This document shows positions 9,789 to 20,658 of a stretch of 64,000 nucleotides of DNA, one piece after another. A program made the translations under genes and the position numbers. The notes below the pieces were generated by a model. That model was not told where the DNA came from. It saw nothing but the letters and a program-made list of their open reading frames with translations, and did not search any database. The stretch's first letter is position 1, and every line of letters begins with the position of its first letter. This DNA is from Isoetes taiwanensis (lineage: Eukaryota; Streptophyta; Lycopodiopsida; Isoetales; Isoetaceae), in the NCBI GenBank assembly GCA_021234155.1, contig JAJEKV010000032.1, positions 14,836,283-14,900,282 on the forward strand. The letters run 5' to 3'.

Positions 9789-11289
9789 CCCCGAGATCTG
9801 TTGTTGGCTATGGACATTACACACTTTTACCTTGAACTTTAATTAAAGTTGCAATAGCTGTTGATGCTTTGGCATTCAGGTGTGCTTCCTAATCTTGTTC
9901 TTCGACAATAACTGTCCCCTCCACCATGTTGGAAGATACTTAGAGATGCTTCTGAAGTTGTGCGCAAGTCCTTTGGCTTGACTCCTAAGAATGTTGTTCT
10001 CTTCATTGGTTGAACCCCTAATCGCCGATTTTTGGGTTTGCTAAGCTGCATACGAGTTGTTGTATCTTTGTGAGGTGCTTAGTCACTTCCCCATGTGCGA
10101 TCTTACTTATTTGATCTCCTCGATCTCATGGCTTGGACATCGTTGTTGCATTCTAAAATGTCACATTGCCTCTTGTCTTGTAGTCCCTTCAAGTCCCACT
10201 TGATGATGCTCCGCACTTTTCAGCTTCATTTTGCCTCTATAGAGCTTGTCGAAGTAGTTTTTTATTGCTAGCACTTCTCCAGCTTTTGGTTTCTGAAATA
10301 TGTTATTTCGTACTTGTGCATCTCTATGGTGACTAAGGCATCATGACTCTCCTCTCTGATGGCTATGCTGTTGAGGATGACGTGTCCTTTATATCTGTGT
10401 AGCTTGACTCGTGAGTTGAAGAAGTTTCTGCCCTTGATCTTTGCTTGTTCTTGAATAGCCTGGCTATTGCCTTGAACTCCTTCTTTGTTGAATGTGTTTC
10501 TAGCTGCTATCCTTGTTATTAAGGTGTTGAATGCTTCTATATTGGACATTGAGATCCACCCGTCGGAGATACGCGATGCTTCTTCTCTTGTAATTATTAG
10601 AAGTAGTACTTGACAAAGTTATCACCAGTTGTTGAGTCAATGTGGATCTCCACCTATCTCGCGTGTCACCAGCACCACAATACAAAACTACAAGGTGAAT
10701 TAATGGTCGTCGAGATATTGCCTTCTCCATTGGATAGACGAACAAAGAATATTATACAAACAAACAATTTATATCCTCTATAACTATGTTCCATTTCTAT
10801 ATAATAATAAGCTTAATTCTGTCAATTTCTTCACATCTTTCAGCTTGATATCGTGGCAGGGGATCCTTCTGGACGTTTTTCCTTCCATTGTCGGGGACAC
10901 TCGTTCATGAGGTTGTCAAGTGTTGCTGCTGCCACAAGAGCTAGAGTTGCGTCCTAACGATGTGCTTGATGCTAGAGCATTAGAGATCTTGACATGATCG
11001 ACGTCTCTTAACTTGACATTATATTGGACGAGCAATTTTCTGCTTGAGGTTACTTCCTGAAGTGTTTGAAGTAGAAGCTTTGTTTGGGCTCTAGTCGTTC
11101 TTCCCTCGTACTTGTTCGTCCATTCGAAGTAGGGATGTTAAATTTGATCTTGAGCTAAAATTCTACTTCTTTGCGTCATGCAGTCGAAGTGATATAGTTT
11201 CTTGACTAGGAGTCATCATCTCTCAAGGCAACATTTGATTCTTCAAGCTCCTCTGTATATGCCTATTAACTTTTACTAGCTTTTCTACA
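9789..11289 (-). other. Unidentified decayed coding DNA between Copia-1 and LINE-B
   Basis: Minus-strand frames at 9839-10051, 10268-10549 and about 10960-11270 give protein-like stretches (RIAARNTFNKEGVQGNSQ, HVILNSIAIREESHDALV, AYTEELEESNVALRDDD) broken by stops. Similar minus-strand scraps appear at 14.9-15.7 kb. One old element later split by LINE-B would explain this, perhaps the gag region of an LTR element, but no diagnostic motif is present. Confidence 0.3.
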
Positions 11290-11323
11290 ATTTCTAGACT
11301 TAATTACAATCAAGGTACTCGTA

Positions 11324-13195
11324 ATGGCCATTAAGACCATTGAAGAACTGGAAGCCAAAGGCTCTTCAATTAGATGTAAGCTTAAGTATCTCTCGAAAAT
11401 GGATCATGGGAACTCAAAATTTTTTTACAGGGTGGCCAAATCCAGGCTTCTAAAGAGTCAACTTTTTTCAATCAGAAATGAGAATGATAATACCTTGGAT
11501 GACCAAAAAGAGATATCTAACTATTTCTGCTCCAAATATGCCAATATCTTTTCTCAACCTATTGACACCCATATTCAAACTGCTGAAGCCAATTCATTTT
11601 CTGATATGATTAATAATAATGGTCTTCACAGTGACACTGTTATGTCTCATGCTCTAGAGGCCACCCCCTCCATTGAGGAAATTTTTTCAACTCTCAAAAG
11701 TCTAGCCAAAGGGAAAAGCCCTGGCCCTGATGGCTTACCACCCAAATTTTATATCAAATTCTGGGACATAAGTAAAAATGACTTCATGTTTATGATCAAA
11801 GGTTTCTGGAATTCGAATCACTTGCATCCTACTCTCTCTGCTGGTCTCATTACTTTAATCCCAAAGGTTGACAATCCTCAATCCTTCTCTGATAGGAGAC
11901 CTATATCTTTGACAAACTCTACCTATAAAGTCTGTGCAAAAATTATTGCAAACAGGGTAAAGTCTCACCTTCAAGAAGTCATTAGCTCCAATCAATCTGC
12001 TTTCCTCCCAAATAGATTTATTCTGGATAATTATATTGCTGCCATGGAGGGTATGCACTGGAGCAAACTGACCAATCAAAATTGTATCATGTTGAAGCTA
12101 GATTTTTCAAAGGCTTTTGATACAGTCAGATGGGATTTTCTAAAATTCTCTCTTGAGAAGCTTGGATTTAGTCAGAAGATCATTAAGCTTATTCTGGGGC
12201 TAAACTCTAGATCCCAATCTACTGTGCTTATAAATGGATCCCCTGGATATTTCTTCCCCCTGGCTCGAGGTGTCAGACAAGGGTGCCCCCTAGCCCCTTA
12301 TTTATTTCTGGCTGTTGCAGAAATGCTAACTAGAGTTATCTCTCATCTCCAATCTAGTGGACATATTATTGGTCTAAATCTACCTGACAACACCACAAAT
12401 CTTTCAATCCTTCAATATGCAGATGATTCTTTCAGTTTCCTCAAAAATGATTTGAACATCATTGACACCTTCCTGCAGACCATTCATAACTTTGGTTCTG
12501 CCTTTGGGATCCATTTGAACAGAAATAAATGTATTATCATTGGTGAATTTAATACAGATAACATTGCAGGTATTAAATGCATGACTGCTACTGAGACAAC
12601 TCAACTTCTAGGCATGCCACTTTCTCTCAATCCTAGTCTCAAATGTCTTTGGACTCCCATTGTAGAAAGGATTAGAAAGAAACTTGGTAATTATGGCAAC
12701 TGTCTTTCATTGGCAGGAAGAACTATAATTGCAAACTCTGTCATTGCAGCCTCCCACATTTACTTCTCATCTGCACTTCTAGCTCCCAAATGCATTTATC
12801 AGCAGATTGAGAGAATAGTGAGGAACTTCATATGGGGCAAGCATCATATGGTTAACTGGACTTCAATTACTAGAAGCAAAATTCAAGGTGGTCTTGGATG
12901 CAAAAATCTTATTCTGGAAAGTTATGCTTTGGCAGGCAAATACATCTGGAAATCTTTGTTCATGAACAGTAATCCAGCTTCAAATTTTATCAATTATTGG
13001 CTTTCCTGTAGCCATCCAAAGAAACATGCTTCTATCACTCATAATTTGCCCGCTTCAGCTTTTACAATTTTACAACCTGCCCGCTATATTTCTCCTCTCA
13101 TGAGAAACATGATTATTGCTTGGAATAAGGTTCATCTGACTTTTGATCATTCTAGCCTGGAGAAAAGTCACATCAACACACAAGATCAGAGGTAG
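11324..13195 (+). CDS. LINE-B reverse transcriptase ORF (623 aa, truncated)
   Basis: Non-LTR reverse transcriptase that would copy element RNA at a nicked chromosomal target. Motifs in order: KSPGPDGLP (residues 131-139), LDFSKAFD with the first catalytic Asp (259-266), GVRQGCPLAP (316-325) and YADD (365-368, catalytic pair), followed by a thumb region with GRTIIANSVIAASH. The Met at 11324 is only the first ATG after truncation; the endonuclease that normally precedes this is missing. The end at 13195 is a frameshift, because the downstream zinc-binding region continues in another frame from 13143. All RT catalytic residues are present, yet the element is dead without endonuclease. Confidence 0.9.
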   Translation: MAIKTIEELEAKGSSIRCKLKYLSKMDHGNSKFFYRVAKSRLLKSQLFSIRNENDNTLDDQKEISNYFCSKYANIFSQPIDTHIQTAEANSFSDMINNNGLHSDTVMSHALEATPSIEEIFSTLKSLAKGKSPGPDGLPPKFYIKFWDISKNDFMFMIKGFWNSNHLHPTLSAGLITLIPKVDNPQSFSDRRPISLTNSTYKVCAKIIANRVKSHLQEVISSNQSAFLPNRFILDNYIAAMEGMHWSKLTNQNCIMLKLDFSKAFDTVRWDFLKFSLEKLGFSQKIIKLILGLNSRSQSTVLINGSPGYFFPLARGVRQGCPLAPYLFLAVAEMLTRVISHLQSSGHIIGLNLPDNTTNLSILQYADDSFSFLKNDLNIIDTFLQTIHNFGSAFGIHLNRNKCIIIGEFNTDNIAGIKCMTATETTQLLGMPLSLNPSLKCLWTPIVERIRKKLGNYGNCLSLAGRTIIANSVIAASHIYFSSALLAPKCIYQQIERIVRNFIWGKHHMVNWTSITRSKIQGGLGCKNLILESYALAGKYIWKSLFMNSNPASNFINYWLSCSHPKKHASITHNLPASAFTILQPARYISPLMRNMIIAWNKVHLTFDHSSLEKSHINTQDQR

Positions 13196-13850
13196 TTCTT
13201 CTGACAGAATTCTCTTTAGATATATAATGCAGAAGGTCAGTACTGTTAATCCAATGGATAATCCCATTATTAATGATTGGACTCTTCTTGGAAAACCAAA
13301 TTATAGTGTCTCAAAGGTCTACAGTTGCTTAAACAAGTTTCATGTGCCTTCAAAAGCAAAATTGTATTGGGGCTTCTCGGATGACACTGAAACCAGGCTT
13401 TTCAAAAACATTTGGCATTCTTATCTGCCCCCAAAAATTTCATACTTTGTTTGGCTTATTGCAAACAAAAGCGTGCCTAATCTGGAAATGATCTCTAGGC
13501 ATTCAAACCAAATCACTCATCCTATAGACTCAAACTGCCCCCTTGGCTGTGATAATGTGGAAACACTTGAGCACATCTTTGGGTGTGTCAATCACTAACT
13601 TCTTTTTGGTTATGGTTTGAATACTTTCAACATTCATTGCCCTGCTACCTTGCTGGATTTTATGATGAATGATGATGCTTTTATAAACTCTTTATGCTTT
13701 ATTGCTCTATGGAATGTATGGAAGCATAGAAACAGATGTCATTATGGAGGTAAAAGCATATCTACATACTGGATAAAAACACAAGTTATTTATGACATTG
13801 AAATGGCTGCAACTAGTCAGATGCATGTAGATAAAGTCTGTGGATACTAA
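13143..13850 (+). pseudogene. LINE-B zf-RVT C-terminal region
   Basis: Continues LINE-B in a second frame. PPKISYFVWLIANKSVPN followed by CPLGCDNVETLEHIFGCV is the plant LINE zf-RVT zinc-binding signature. TAA at 13596-13598 interrupts the frame, which then continues in the same register as IALWNVWKHRNRCHYGGK, the usual segment after zf-RVT. One frameshift and one nonsense change therefore separate it from the RT. Confidence 0.85.
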
Positions 13851-13906
13851 ATGGCATAGTATTGGTAATTTCATAGGCTCTCATCATCTGTTCAAATTAA
13901 ATTATA

Positions 13907-14434
13907 ATGCTAGTCTTACTGACATTGAATGTCTTTCTGGGAGATTACATGATGAGCCTTAGCAGAGATTTTAGTACATCAGTTGAGCCAGCTGAATATA
14001 GACTTTTCCCAGGACAGAGTTTAGTTCATGACATTCAGTACACAGATGATGGATTATGGACAGGCCTAGTCAGGGGCATTACAGACATTGATATTCCTGA
14101 TATCCCAGATCATGAAATTGATTGGGCAATAGAGTTTTGCAGAGGCACCTACCTAATGGCACAATTGTGGTGGTTTCTGGAAAGCAATAGCAGAAGGATG
14201 ACAGACCAACAATTTGAATACTACAGAGAATGCTACTACCATCACAGATGCTTGGCAGATGCTTATGGCACTCTGATCACCCTGATGTCCTCAACTAATA
14301 CTGACAGGTTAATTCAAGAGCTAAACTGGGGAAATGGTAACACTCTGATTTTGCAACCAGACTTCCAGCCAAACCTCGACTATCTTCACTCATATCATTT
14401 CCAACCAAATATCCTTTCAATTCCCAACTCATGA
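13907..14434 (+). CDS. LINE-B 3' ORF of unknown function (175 aa)
   Basis: An open frame lies between the zf-RVT region and the A-tail, a position usually filled by an RNase H-like tail or 3' UTR. It is acidic and aromatic-rich (IDIPDIPDHEIDWAIEF, YLMAQLWWFLES, QFEYYRECYYHHRC). No catalytic pattern is recognised. It may be a decayed RNase H region read in a chance frame or a family-specific extra protein. At 14435-14810 only 3' UTR-like T-rich sequence is seen. Confidence 0.4.
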   Translation: MLVLLTLNVFLGDYMMSLSRDFSTSVEPAEYRLFPGQSLVHDIQYTDDGLWTGLVRGITDIDIPDIPDHEIDWAIEFCRGTYLMAQLWWFLESNSRRMTDQQFEYYRECYYHHRCLADAYGTLITLMSSTNTDRLIQELNWGNGNTLILQPDFQPNLDYLHSYHFQPNILSIPNS

Positions 14435-14835
14435 ACTGAAATTTCATCAACCCGTCCTTATGATCCCAGCTACATCTATTTATCCTTCACTCTGGATCCT
14501 AAATCAAATCAGTACTGTAAGAGCATTAACAGGATCTACAGGTTTTTGTCTTCATGATGCTGCCTACAGCTACTTGAGAGTTGTTCAATTTTCAATCTCC
14601 TTTTGGTTCAACTCAGTTGCAGCACTACAGGTTTCATGTCTTTCACAAGGCAGTTCACCACCTCATAATTATACAGTTTTTTGCTATGGATATAGCACAA
14701 CATTTATTTATGTTAATTTTGCTTACATGTTTAATTTTGAGTAGCCAACTCTATGGCTCACTCACACTACTGTACCTTTTTCTATAATTAATGAAAAAAA
14801 ACCCCATTCTCTCAAAAAAAATAAAAAAATAAAAG

Positions 14836-15769
14836 GAATCTTTTAGATTTTCTCGACCGCCTATCTCGTTTGATTCTTCTTACTAGGTGCATATTTCTCG
14901 TTTTGATTGATTCTGAGGTTCGTTGAGTTGCTGCTATTATTGGGGTAATCTGGTTCGAAGTACGTTCCTCGATGTGCCTCCTTGAATGGAATTGCTACCA
15001 CTTCAATGGTCTTATCCGTTGTGGGGATTTTGCTGACTGATAGGCATCCTTGTTATAGGTGCCCAATTGTAACAAATCGAAGATGTGCAAAGGTATTGAT
15101 CGCTTGAGTACATCGTCTCCTCTATCCTGTTCGAGTTGGTCCACTCGAGCTACTTGGCTGAAGCACTTAAATCGTCTTTTCTTTTGTTATCAGACGTTCA
15201 TAGATCTGGAACTCTTGTTCTGATTGACGATTGTCCTCCTTGATCTTGTCCCTGGTGCTGGCATAGGTGTCCCCTTTGTATGTCGCTCGAAGTTTGCTTG
15301 AGCTGCTAGGCTGCAAGATCATGATGGTCTTCTATGTGATTCTTATGCGTCTCTACACTGTAATGAATTCTCTTTTCGATGGAAGATAATCCTCTCTGAC
15401 CCTAGCTCTTGATGTTGAGGTAGCTATTCATATATGACATGCGCTGCTCTTGTATGTTGCTGCCTCATATTTTTCTACCTAGAATTCATGTGTTGAAGTC
15501 AATGAAGGTGTCTAATGTCTTCCTGCTGGCTTAAGAGAGGAAGAAGTTCGTCAATCTGGTAGTCCACTCTGGAAGTTTCGTAATCTCATTGATAACTAGG
15601 TAAGCTGCCACCTTGCCAATGAAGATTGGGGACAAGGTACTAATACCCTGCCCTACTGGTTGCTAGAGGTGTCTATCATTTCCATTTGTTGTATCTCTCC
15701 TTCGACTTACACTCATCGACACTAACAGTCTAAGGTTTGAGGGTCGCACTGCTGGATAGACGGCTCACT
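14836..15769 (-). other. Unidentified decayed coding DNA between LINE-B and Copia-2
   Basis: Minus-strand reading near 15640-15480 gives IFIGKVAAYLVINEITKL and ASRKTLDTFIDFN, broken by stops. Style and strand match the scraps at 9.8-11.3 kb, so LINE-B probably split one older sequence. No named family can be assigned. Confidence 0.3.
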
Positions 15770-16334
15770 TGTTAGAAAATGAGAATCATCACATATGTGC
15801 AGTGAAGACTAGATGCAGAACAACATGGTTATCATGATCAGTTGATTCAAATTAACAGTACAGGAACAGAACAATTGATTTAGGGTTCCTTCAAGTTCAA
15901 TGGTTTAAAGGTCCCTTAAGGTAAGGCAAGGTTGATTTATTTTATCTATTTTTAAGTTCAATGGTTGAAGGGGTCGTGCAAACCGAGCTATGCATGTGGG
16001 ATATTGAACCGAAAAGCAAAATTAGAAAGAGCAGATAATACGGCTTGCCGAGCTCGAAGATTGAGGCCTACACCGACGGATCTACCGTATATAAGATTGC
16101 ATTATACATTAAGAATTACAAGCCCCGGGATCGAGGTCTAGATCGGCCGGAAAATGCAGTGTTTCTTTGTGTCTATTTTCATTGAATAACATTGATGTCC
16201 TTGAGCATTGTGTCAATGGTTTGAACAATGCCATTGTGTTCTTTTTGCTTATTCAATAACCATTGTTGGTGAAATAATATCTTGATCATTGATAGGAGAA
16301 TTTTGTTGTTGCTAAACTACTAAATATTTCAACA
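15770..16334 (+). repeat. 5' LTR of Copia-2
   Basis: 565 bp, TGTTAGAAA...TTTCAACA, followed two bases later by the PBS tggtatcagagc at 16337-16348. It would carry the element promoter. It is nearly identical to the 3' LTR. Confidence 0.96.
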
Positions 16335-16336
16335 TT

Positions 16337-16348
16337 TGGTATCAGAGC
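16337..16348 (+). promoter_or_regulatory. Primer binding site of Copia-2
   Basis: tggtatcagagc, complementary to initiator-Met tRNA, identical to the site in Copia-1. Confidence 0.93.
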
Positions 16349-16370
16349 AGCTTACATTTGACATTAAATT

Positions 16371-16925
16371 ATGTCAATTCGTTTTGGAGCAAACCTTCTG
16401 AGTACAGTAGAGGTGTACAAAGGAGGACCTGGGTTTCAAGTGTGGAAGGATGCTATCAATCATATTTTGGAGGTAGAAGAGTTATGGGATCTTGTTGATC
16501 CACTAGGAGCAGGAGGTGCTCAATCTGGTGCAGACAATGTTACACCAACAAGGTCAGTTAATGGTGGTTCCTCAAACACTCGAAGTTTTGCTGTAGCTGC
16601 AGGATATGGAGGTACAAATTCTGGAGAAACCTCTGGAACAGTGAGCAGTGGTGGAGGGAGATCTATTTATGCAAGACAAAAGGAGGCTCAAGGCATTATC
16701 ACCTGTAAGGTTAGTGCCACTATAAGATTAAAACTCAGAAATAAAAATGCTAGAGAGATGTGGATGTTCTTGCTTAAACATTATGAAGAGAAAAGCTCTT
16801 CTCAAATTGACCTGCTAGAGAATGAGTTAAGGAAGCTAAGATTGAAGGAAGAAAATGATGTTTCAGAGTTTTTTAATAACTTTGATAATATTGTAGCAGA
16901 CCTAAGTGGTGCAGGAGTTATCTAA
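16371..16925 (+). pseudogene. gag: Copia-2 gag N-terminal part
   Basis: The gag core starts MSIRFGANLLSTVEVYKGG and shares the VYKGGPGFQVWKDA and RLKLRNKNAREMW motifs with Copia-1. The frame stops at 16925 because one base is missing in the codons for the conserved Gly-Val-Asp-Leu step (about 16918-16921). The rest of gag continues from about 16926 in another frame. Gag would make the particle shell. Confidence 0.92.
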
Positions 16926-16939
16926 CTGAAAGATATCAA

Positions 16940-17620
16940 GTGTTGGTCGTTGCTAGGTCTGTTAGTGAAAATGAGCAGCTTGCAATGTTCATAAGAAACA
17001 TGGCAAAAAATAGGGAGGAAGCAGAAAATATTATAAGGACTGAGGCAGAACAAAAGAAAATGCTAAAGGGTGATGATGATGAGACTGCAGAAATTCTCTT
17101 TGCTGGGAAAAAGAACAAAGAAACATGTTTTTACTGTCATGAGCCTGGTCACTATAAGAATGCATGCCCTAAATTAAACAAAGAATTCCATTGCTTCAAT
17201 TGTGGAGGAAAAGGGCACTCAGCTGCAAAATGCCCAACTCCAAAAGATTATGGAAAGGGGAGAGGTGGTTCAAACAGAAGGGGAGGCAGAAATCCTAACT
17301 CAAATCGAGGAGGAAAAAGGGCTGCTGGAACTTTTGTAGCAACAGAGATAGAGAAGAAGGAAAAGGGTGAAACTGAAGATGAAGAAGAGGTAAATTGTGC
17401 TTTATCTATCTCTTGTAGAAAAGAAGCTAATGCTAAATCTGATGTGCTTGTAGTTGATAGTAGAGCTGAGAGATCAGTAGTTCAAAACCCTGATCTACTC
17501 AAGAATCTTGAAGGGTCTTATGCCAAGAATATTCAAGTGGGAAATGGAGAACTCCAAAGCATAGAAGGAAGAGGACTATTGCAGTTGATAGATCTTCAAG
17601 GAAAAAATAGTAGATATTGA
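16940..17620 (+). pseudogene. Copia-2 gag C-terminus, zinc knuckles and protease
   Basis: Two CCHC knuckles (CFYCHEPGHYKNAC and CFNCGGKGHSAAKC), a basic Gly/Arg/Asn tail, then the protease signature VVDSRAERS, where the conserved Gly after Asp-Ser is Arg. The frame ends at 17620 because of one extra A in the run at 17602-17607. The following integrase and RT continue in another frame from 17628. Confidence 0.92.
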
Positions 17621-17627
17621 AAATGTC

Positions 17628-20537
17628 TTGTGTGTGCCAACACTCATCAAAAATCTTATTTCTGTTAGCCAGCTTGTTGATTTGGGCTACAGGCTCACCT
17701 TTGACACCAAAGCATGTACCATTTTCTTTGGAAATGAATTAAAATTTTATGTTAAACGTGTTGGAAATTTGTTTCAAATGAATAGTACTCAAAATGACAG
17801 TGAGAAAGTAATGCATGTTTCAGAAATAACAACTTGGCATAATAGGCTGGCTCATACTCATTGCAATAACATTAAGTTTTTAAGCAAAAAAGGATGGCTA
17901 GACTGTGAGCAAGGAGGAAATCAAAAGTTCTTTTGTGAAGGGTGTTTGCTAGGGAAAATAAATAAACTACCTTTTCCAAAATCTAGCAAAAGATCAAATG
18001 GAATACTTGATCTTGTACACACTGATATTTGTGGCCCTCTGAATGTGAGAGGAAGAACAAACAAGAGATATTTTGTCTCTTTCATAGATGATTATAGCAA
18101 GAAGTGCAAAACATATTGCCTTGAGAAGAAATCACAAGCTTTTATTGCATTCAAACAGTATGCAAAGGAAGTAGAAAGAGAAATTGGAAAGAAACTTAAA
18201 TGTGTGAGATCAGATAGGGGAGGGGAATTCCTCTCTACAAAATTCAAGCTTTTTTGTATAGCAAATGGGATCAAAAGGCAATTAACATGCAGGTATAGCC
18301 CTCAACAAAATGGAGTGGCAGAACGGAAAAATAGGACAGTTCTTGATGCCATAAGGTCCATGATCAAACACTCTGGGTTGCCAAAGTATCTTTGGAAAGA
18401 GGCTCTAAAAACTGCCATCACTATACAAAACAAGTTGCCATCTGCCAGTCTAAAGGGAAATGTACCAGACTTGATGTGGTCAGGCTCGAAAGGTGAAATA
18501 GACTTCAGCATGTTCAAATCCTATGGTTGCCTAGCAGTAGCACATGTTCCTTGTGAACTAAGAAAGAAATTAGATGACAAAGGTCAATTTGATTTTTTGG
18601 TTGGATATGATAATGAATCAAAGGGGTATAGGCTGTTTATCCCAAGGGATAAGTCCATAATAATAAGCAGGGATGTAATCTTCTATGAAGAAATTCTGTA
18701 CAAGGATAGACATAATATCAAGTCAGGAGAAATTAAGATTGAAAAAAGGGTCACATCAGAGGAATGTAAAGCAGACTCAGAAGTTCAAACAAAGGAGACA
18801 GTGCAATATGATTCAGAGTCAGGAAGTGAAGTTGAAGAAGAAAATGATGATGGAATAGACATGAGAGAGCAAGAGAATAAAGAACTAGTTGAAGATACAA
18901 CTGTGAAAAGGAGAAAGACACAGGTAGAAAAGCTTTTGGAAGATGTACAAATAAACAATAATGAATATGGAAGGTCAGCAACAGGAAAAAGCAAGAGATT
19001 GGAAAAATTAGATTTACTAGACACTGAGCATGAATATGATCAGATCATGGCTATATTGGAAGATGTAATAATTCCTAAGTCATTTGAAGAAGCACTAGAC
19101 TGTGGAGATAAAGAAAGATGGGTAAAAGCAATGGAGGAGGAATTAGAATCCTTCAAAACAACAGAAACATATGACCTGGTTACAAAGCCAGCTGACAGAA
19201 ATGCCATTGGGAGCAAATGGATTTTTAAGATTAAGAATAATGCTGATGGGAGTCAAAAATTTAAGGCCAGACTTGTAGCTCAAGGGTATACTCAAAGAAA
19301 AGGGAAAGATTATGATGAGACATACTCACCAATTGTAAAACTTACAAGCATTAGAGTGCTACTAGCAATGGGAACAGCTTTGAACCTAGAATTACATCAT
19401 ATGGATGTCAAAACAGCCTTCTTGAATGCTAAATTGGATGAAGATGTTTATATGAGGCAACCACCAGGGTATGAAGTTGGAGAAAACAAGGTTTGGAAGT
19501 TGAACAAAGCAGTGTATGGATTGAAACAAGCTCCAAGAGAGTGGTACTTGTGCATGGATAATTTCCTTAGAGATCAAGGTTTTGAAAAACTCAAAAATGA
19601 TGGAAATCTCTATAGATATTCAGTTGGAGAAAAATTTTGTATTATTGCTCTTTATGTAGATGATTGCATAATGGCAACCAATTGTGGAAAAATACTAGCT
19701 CAATGCAAACAAACTCTCAAAAACAGGTTTCATATGACAGATCTTGGTGAACTACATCAATTCTTGGGAATAGAGGTAACAAGAGATAGGGAGAAAAACA
19801 TGTTACATCTCAGGCAAAGCAAGCATATTGATAACATGCTGAAAAGGTTTAATATGGCAGAGGCAAACCCAGTTAAAACACCAATTGTTCCAGGGCACAA
19901 ATTAACTGCAGATGTTGCTATGAGCAAAGAGGAGATCACTGAAATGGAACAGGTCCCATATAGGGCATTAGTTGGTTGTTTATTGTATTTGTCTAACAAT
20001 ACTCGACCTGATATAACCTATGCAGTAAATATCCTTAGCAGAAGATGTCATAACCCAAGTAAAGCCCATTGGTTGGCAGGCAAGAGGATATTAAGATACT
20101 TGAAAGGAAGTAGAGATAGTGGAATAACCTATGACTCACAGAATCTGAAACTTGAAACATATAGTGATGCTGACTGGGTAGGAGATATGAGCATGAGAAG
20201 ATCAACCTCAGGGTATGTTGTTTTTTTAGCTGGAGGACCAATCACTTGGAGAAGCAAGAAGCAGAGTGCAGTAGCCATGTCTTCTGCAGAAGCAGAGTAT
20301 GTTGCATCTTCCTTGGTGGCAAAAGAAATAGTTTGGTTAAGGAGATTGTTGGATGAACTAGGATGCATACAGAATGATCCTACAAACATCTTCACTGATA
20401 GCCAAAGTTGCATGGCAATAGTTAAAAATCCGGTTGATCATGAAAGGACTAAGTATATTGAGCTTAGTATGCATTTTATAAGGGATTTGGCAGCAAAGAA
20501 AATTATACAAATGGTGTACAATCAATCAGGTGGCTGA
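17628..20537 (+). CDS. Copia-2 pol: integrase, reverse transcriptase, RNase H (969 aa)
   Basis: A long open frame. In order: end of protease, GAG-pre-integrase WHNRLAHTH with CEGCLLGK, integrase core (VHTDICGPLN, FIDDYSKK, RSDRGGEF, PQQNGVAERKNR), chromosome-binding linker, RT (ARLVAQGYTQRKGKDY, MDVKTAFLNAKL, YVDD at about 19653-19664) and RNase H (YSDADWVGD, SSAEAEYVAS, DHERTKYIEL). All catalytic residues of integrase, RT and RNase H are visible. The last residues are lost by a small deletion near 20515; the true end (VADVFTKAL) is readable in another frame before the polypurine tract. It would be expressed only as part of a Gag-Pol precursor. Confidence 0.95.
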   Translation: MCVPTLIKNLISVSQLVDLGYRLTFDTKACTIFFGNELKFYVKRVGNLFQMNSTQNDSEKVMHVSEITTWHNRLAHTHCNNIKFLSKKGWLDCEQGGNQKFFCEGCLLGKINKLPFPKSSKRSNGILDLVHTDICGPLNVRGRTNKRYFVSFIDDYSKKCKTYCLEKKSQAFIAFKQYAKEVEREIGKKLKCVRSDRGGEFLSTKFKLFCIANGIKRQLTCRYSPQQNGVAERKNRTVLDAIRSMIKHSGLPKYLWKEALKTAITIQNKLPSASLKGNVPDLMWSGSKGEIDFSMFKSYGCLAVAHVPCELRKKLDDKGQFDFLVGYDNESKGYRLFIPRDKSIIISRDVIFYEEILYKDRHNIKSGEIKIEKRVTSEECKADSEVQTKETVQYDSESGSEVEEENDDGIDMREQENKELVEDTTVKRRKTQVEKLLEDVQINNNEYGRSATGKSKRLEKLDLLDTEHEYDQIMAILEDVIIPKSFEEALDCGDKERWVKAMEEELESFKTTETYDLVTKPADRNAIGSKWIFKIKNNADGSQKFKARLVAQGYTQRKGKDYDETYSPIVKLTSIRVLLAMGTALNLELHHMDVKTAFLNAKLDEDVYMRQPPGYEVGENKVWKLNKAVYGLKQAPREWYLCMDNFLRDQGFEKLKNDGNLYRYSVGEKFCIIALYVDDCIMATNCGKILAQCKQTLKNRFHMTDLGELHQFLGIEVTRDREKNMLHLRQSKHIDNMLKRFNMAEANPVKTPIVPGHKLTADVAMSKEEITEMEQVPYRALVGCLLYLSNNTRPDITYAVNILSRRCHNPSKAHWLAGKRILRYLKGSRDSGITYDSQNLKLETYSDADWVGDMSMRRSTSGYVVFLAGGPITWRSKKQSAVAMSSAEAEYVASSLVAKEIVWLRRLLDELGCIQNDPTNIFTDSQSCMAIVKNPVDHERTKYIELSMHFIRDLAAKKIIQMVYNQSGG

Positions 20538-20648
20538 TGTGTTCACTAAAGCTCTCACAGAAGTAAAGTTTTCACATTTCAAGAACAGTTTGAATGTTCA
20601 ACAAAGGTTACAAACAGGAACTTCAAGCAGGTTGCAAACATATGTGAT

Positions 20649-20658
20649 GAAGGAGGAA
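20649..20658 (+). promoter_or_regulatory. Polypurine tract of Copia-2
   Basis: gaaggaggaa lies immediately 5' of the 3' LTR; identical to that of Copia-1. Confidence 0.88.

Larger units (their letters stand above)
11290..14835 (+). mobile_element. LINE-B: 5'-truncated L1-type non-LTR retrotransposon
   Basis: A plant L1-type element that lacks its endonuclease. The order is RT, zf-RVT zinc-binding region, an RNase-H-side tail, a further 175-codon ORF and an A-rich 3' end (14813-14834, interrupted by two T). The left end is placed just before the first readable RT codons, but I found no convincing target duplication. The RT frame is largely intact for 623 codons and breaks near 13150-13195. 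Confidence 0.85.
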
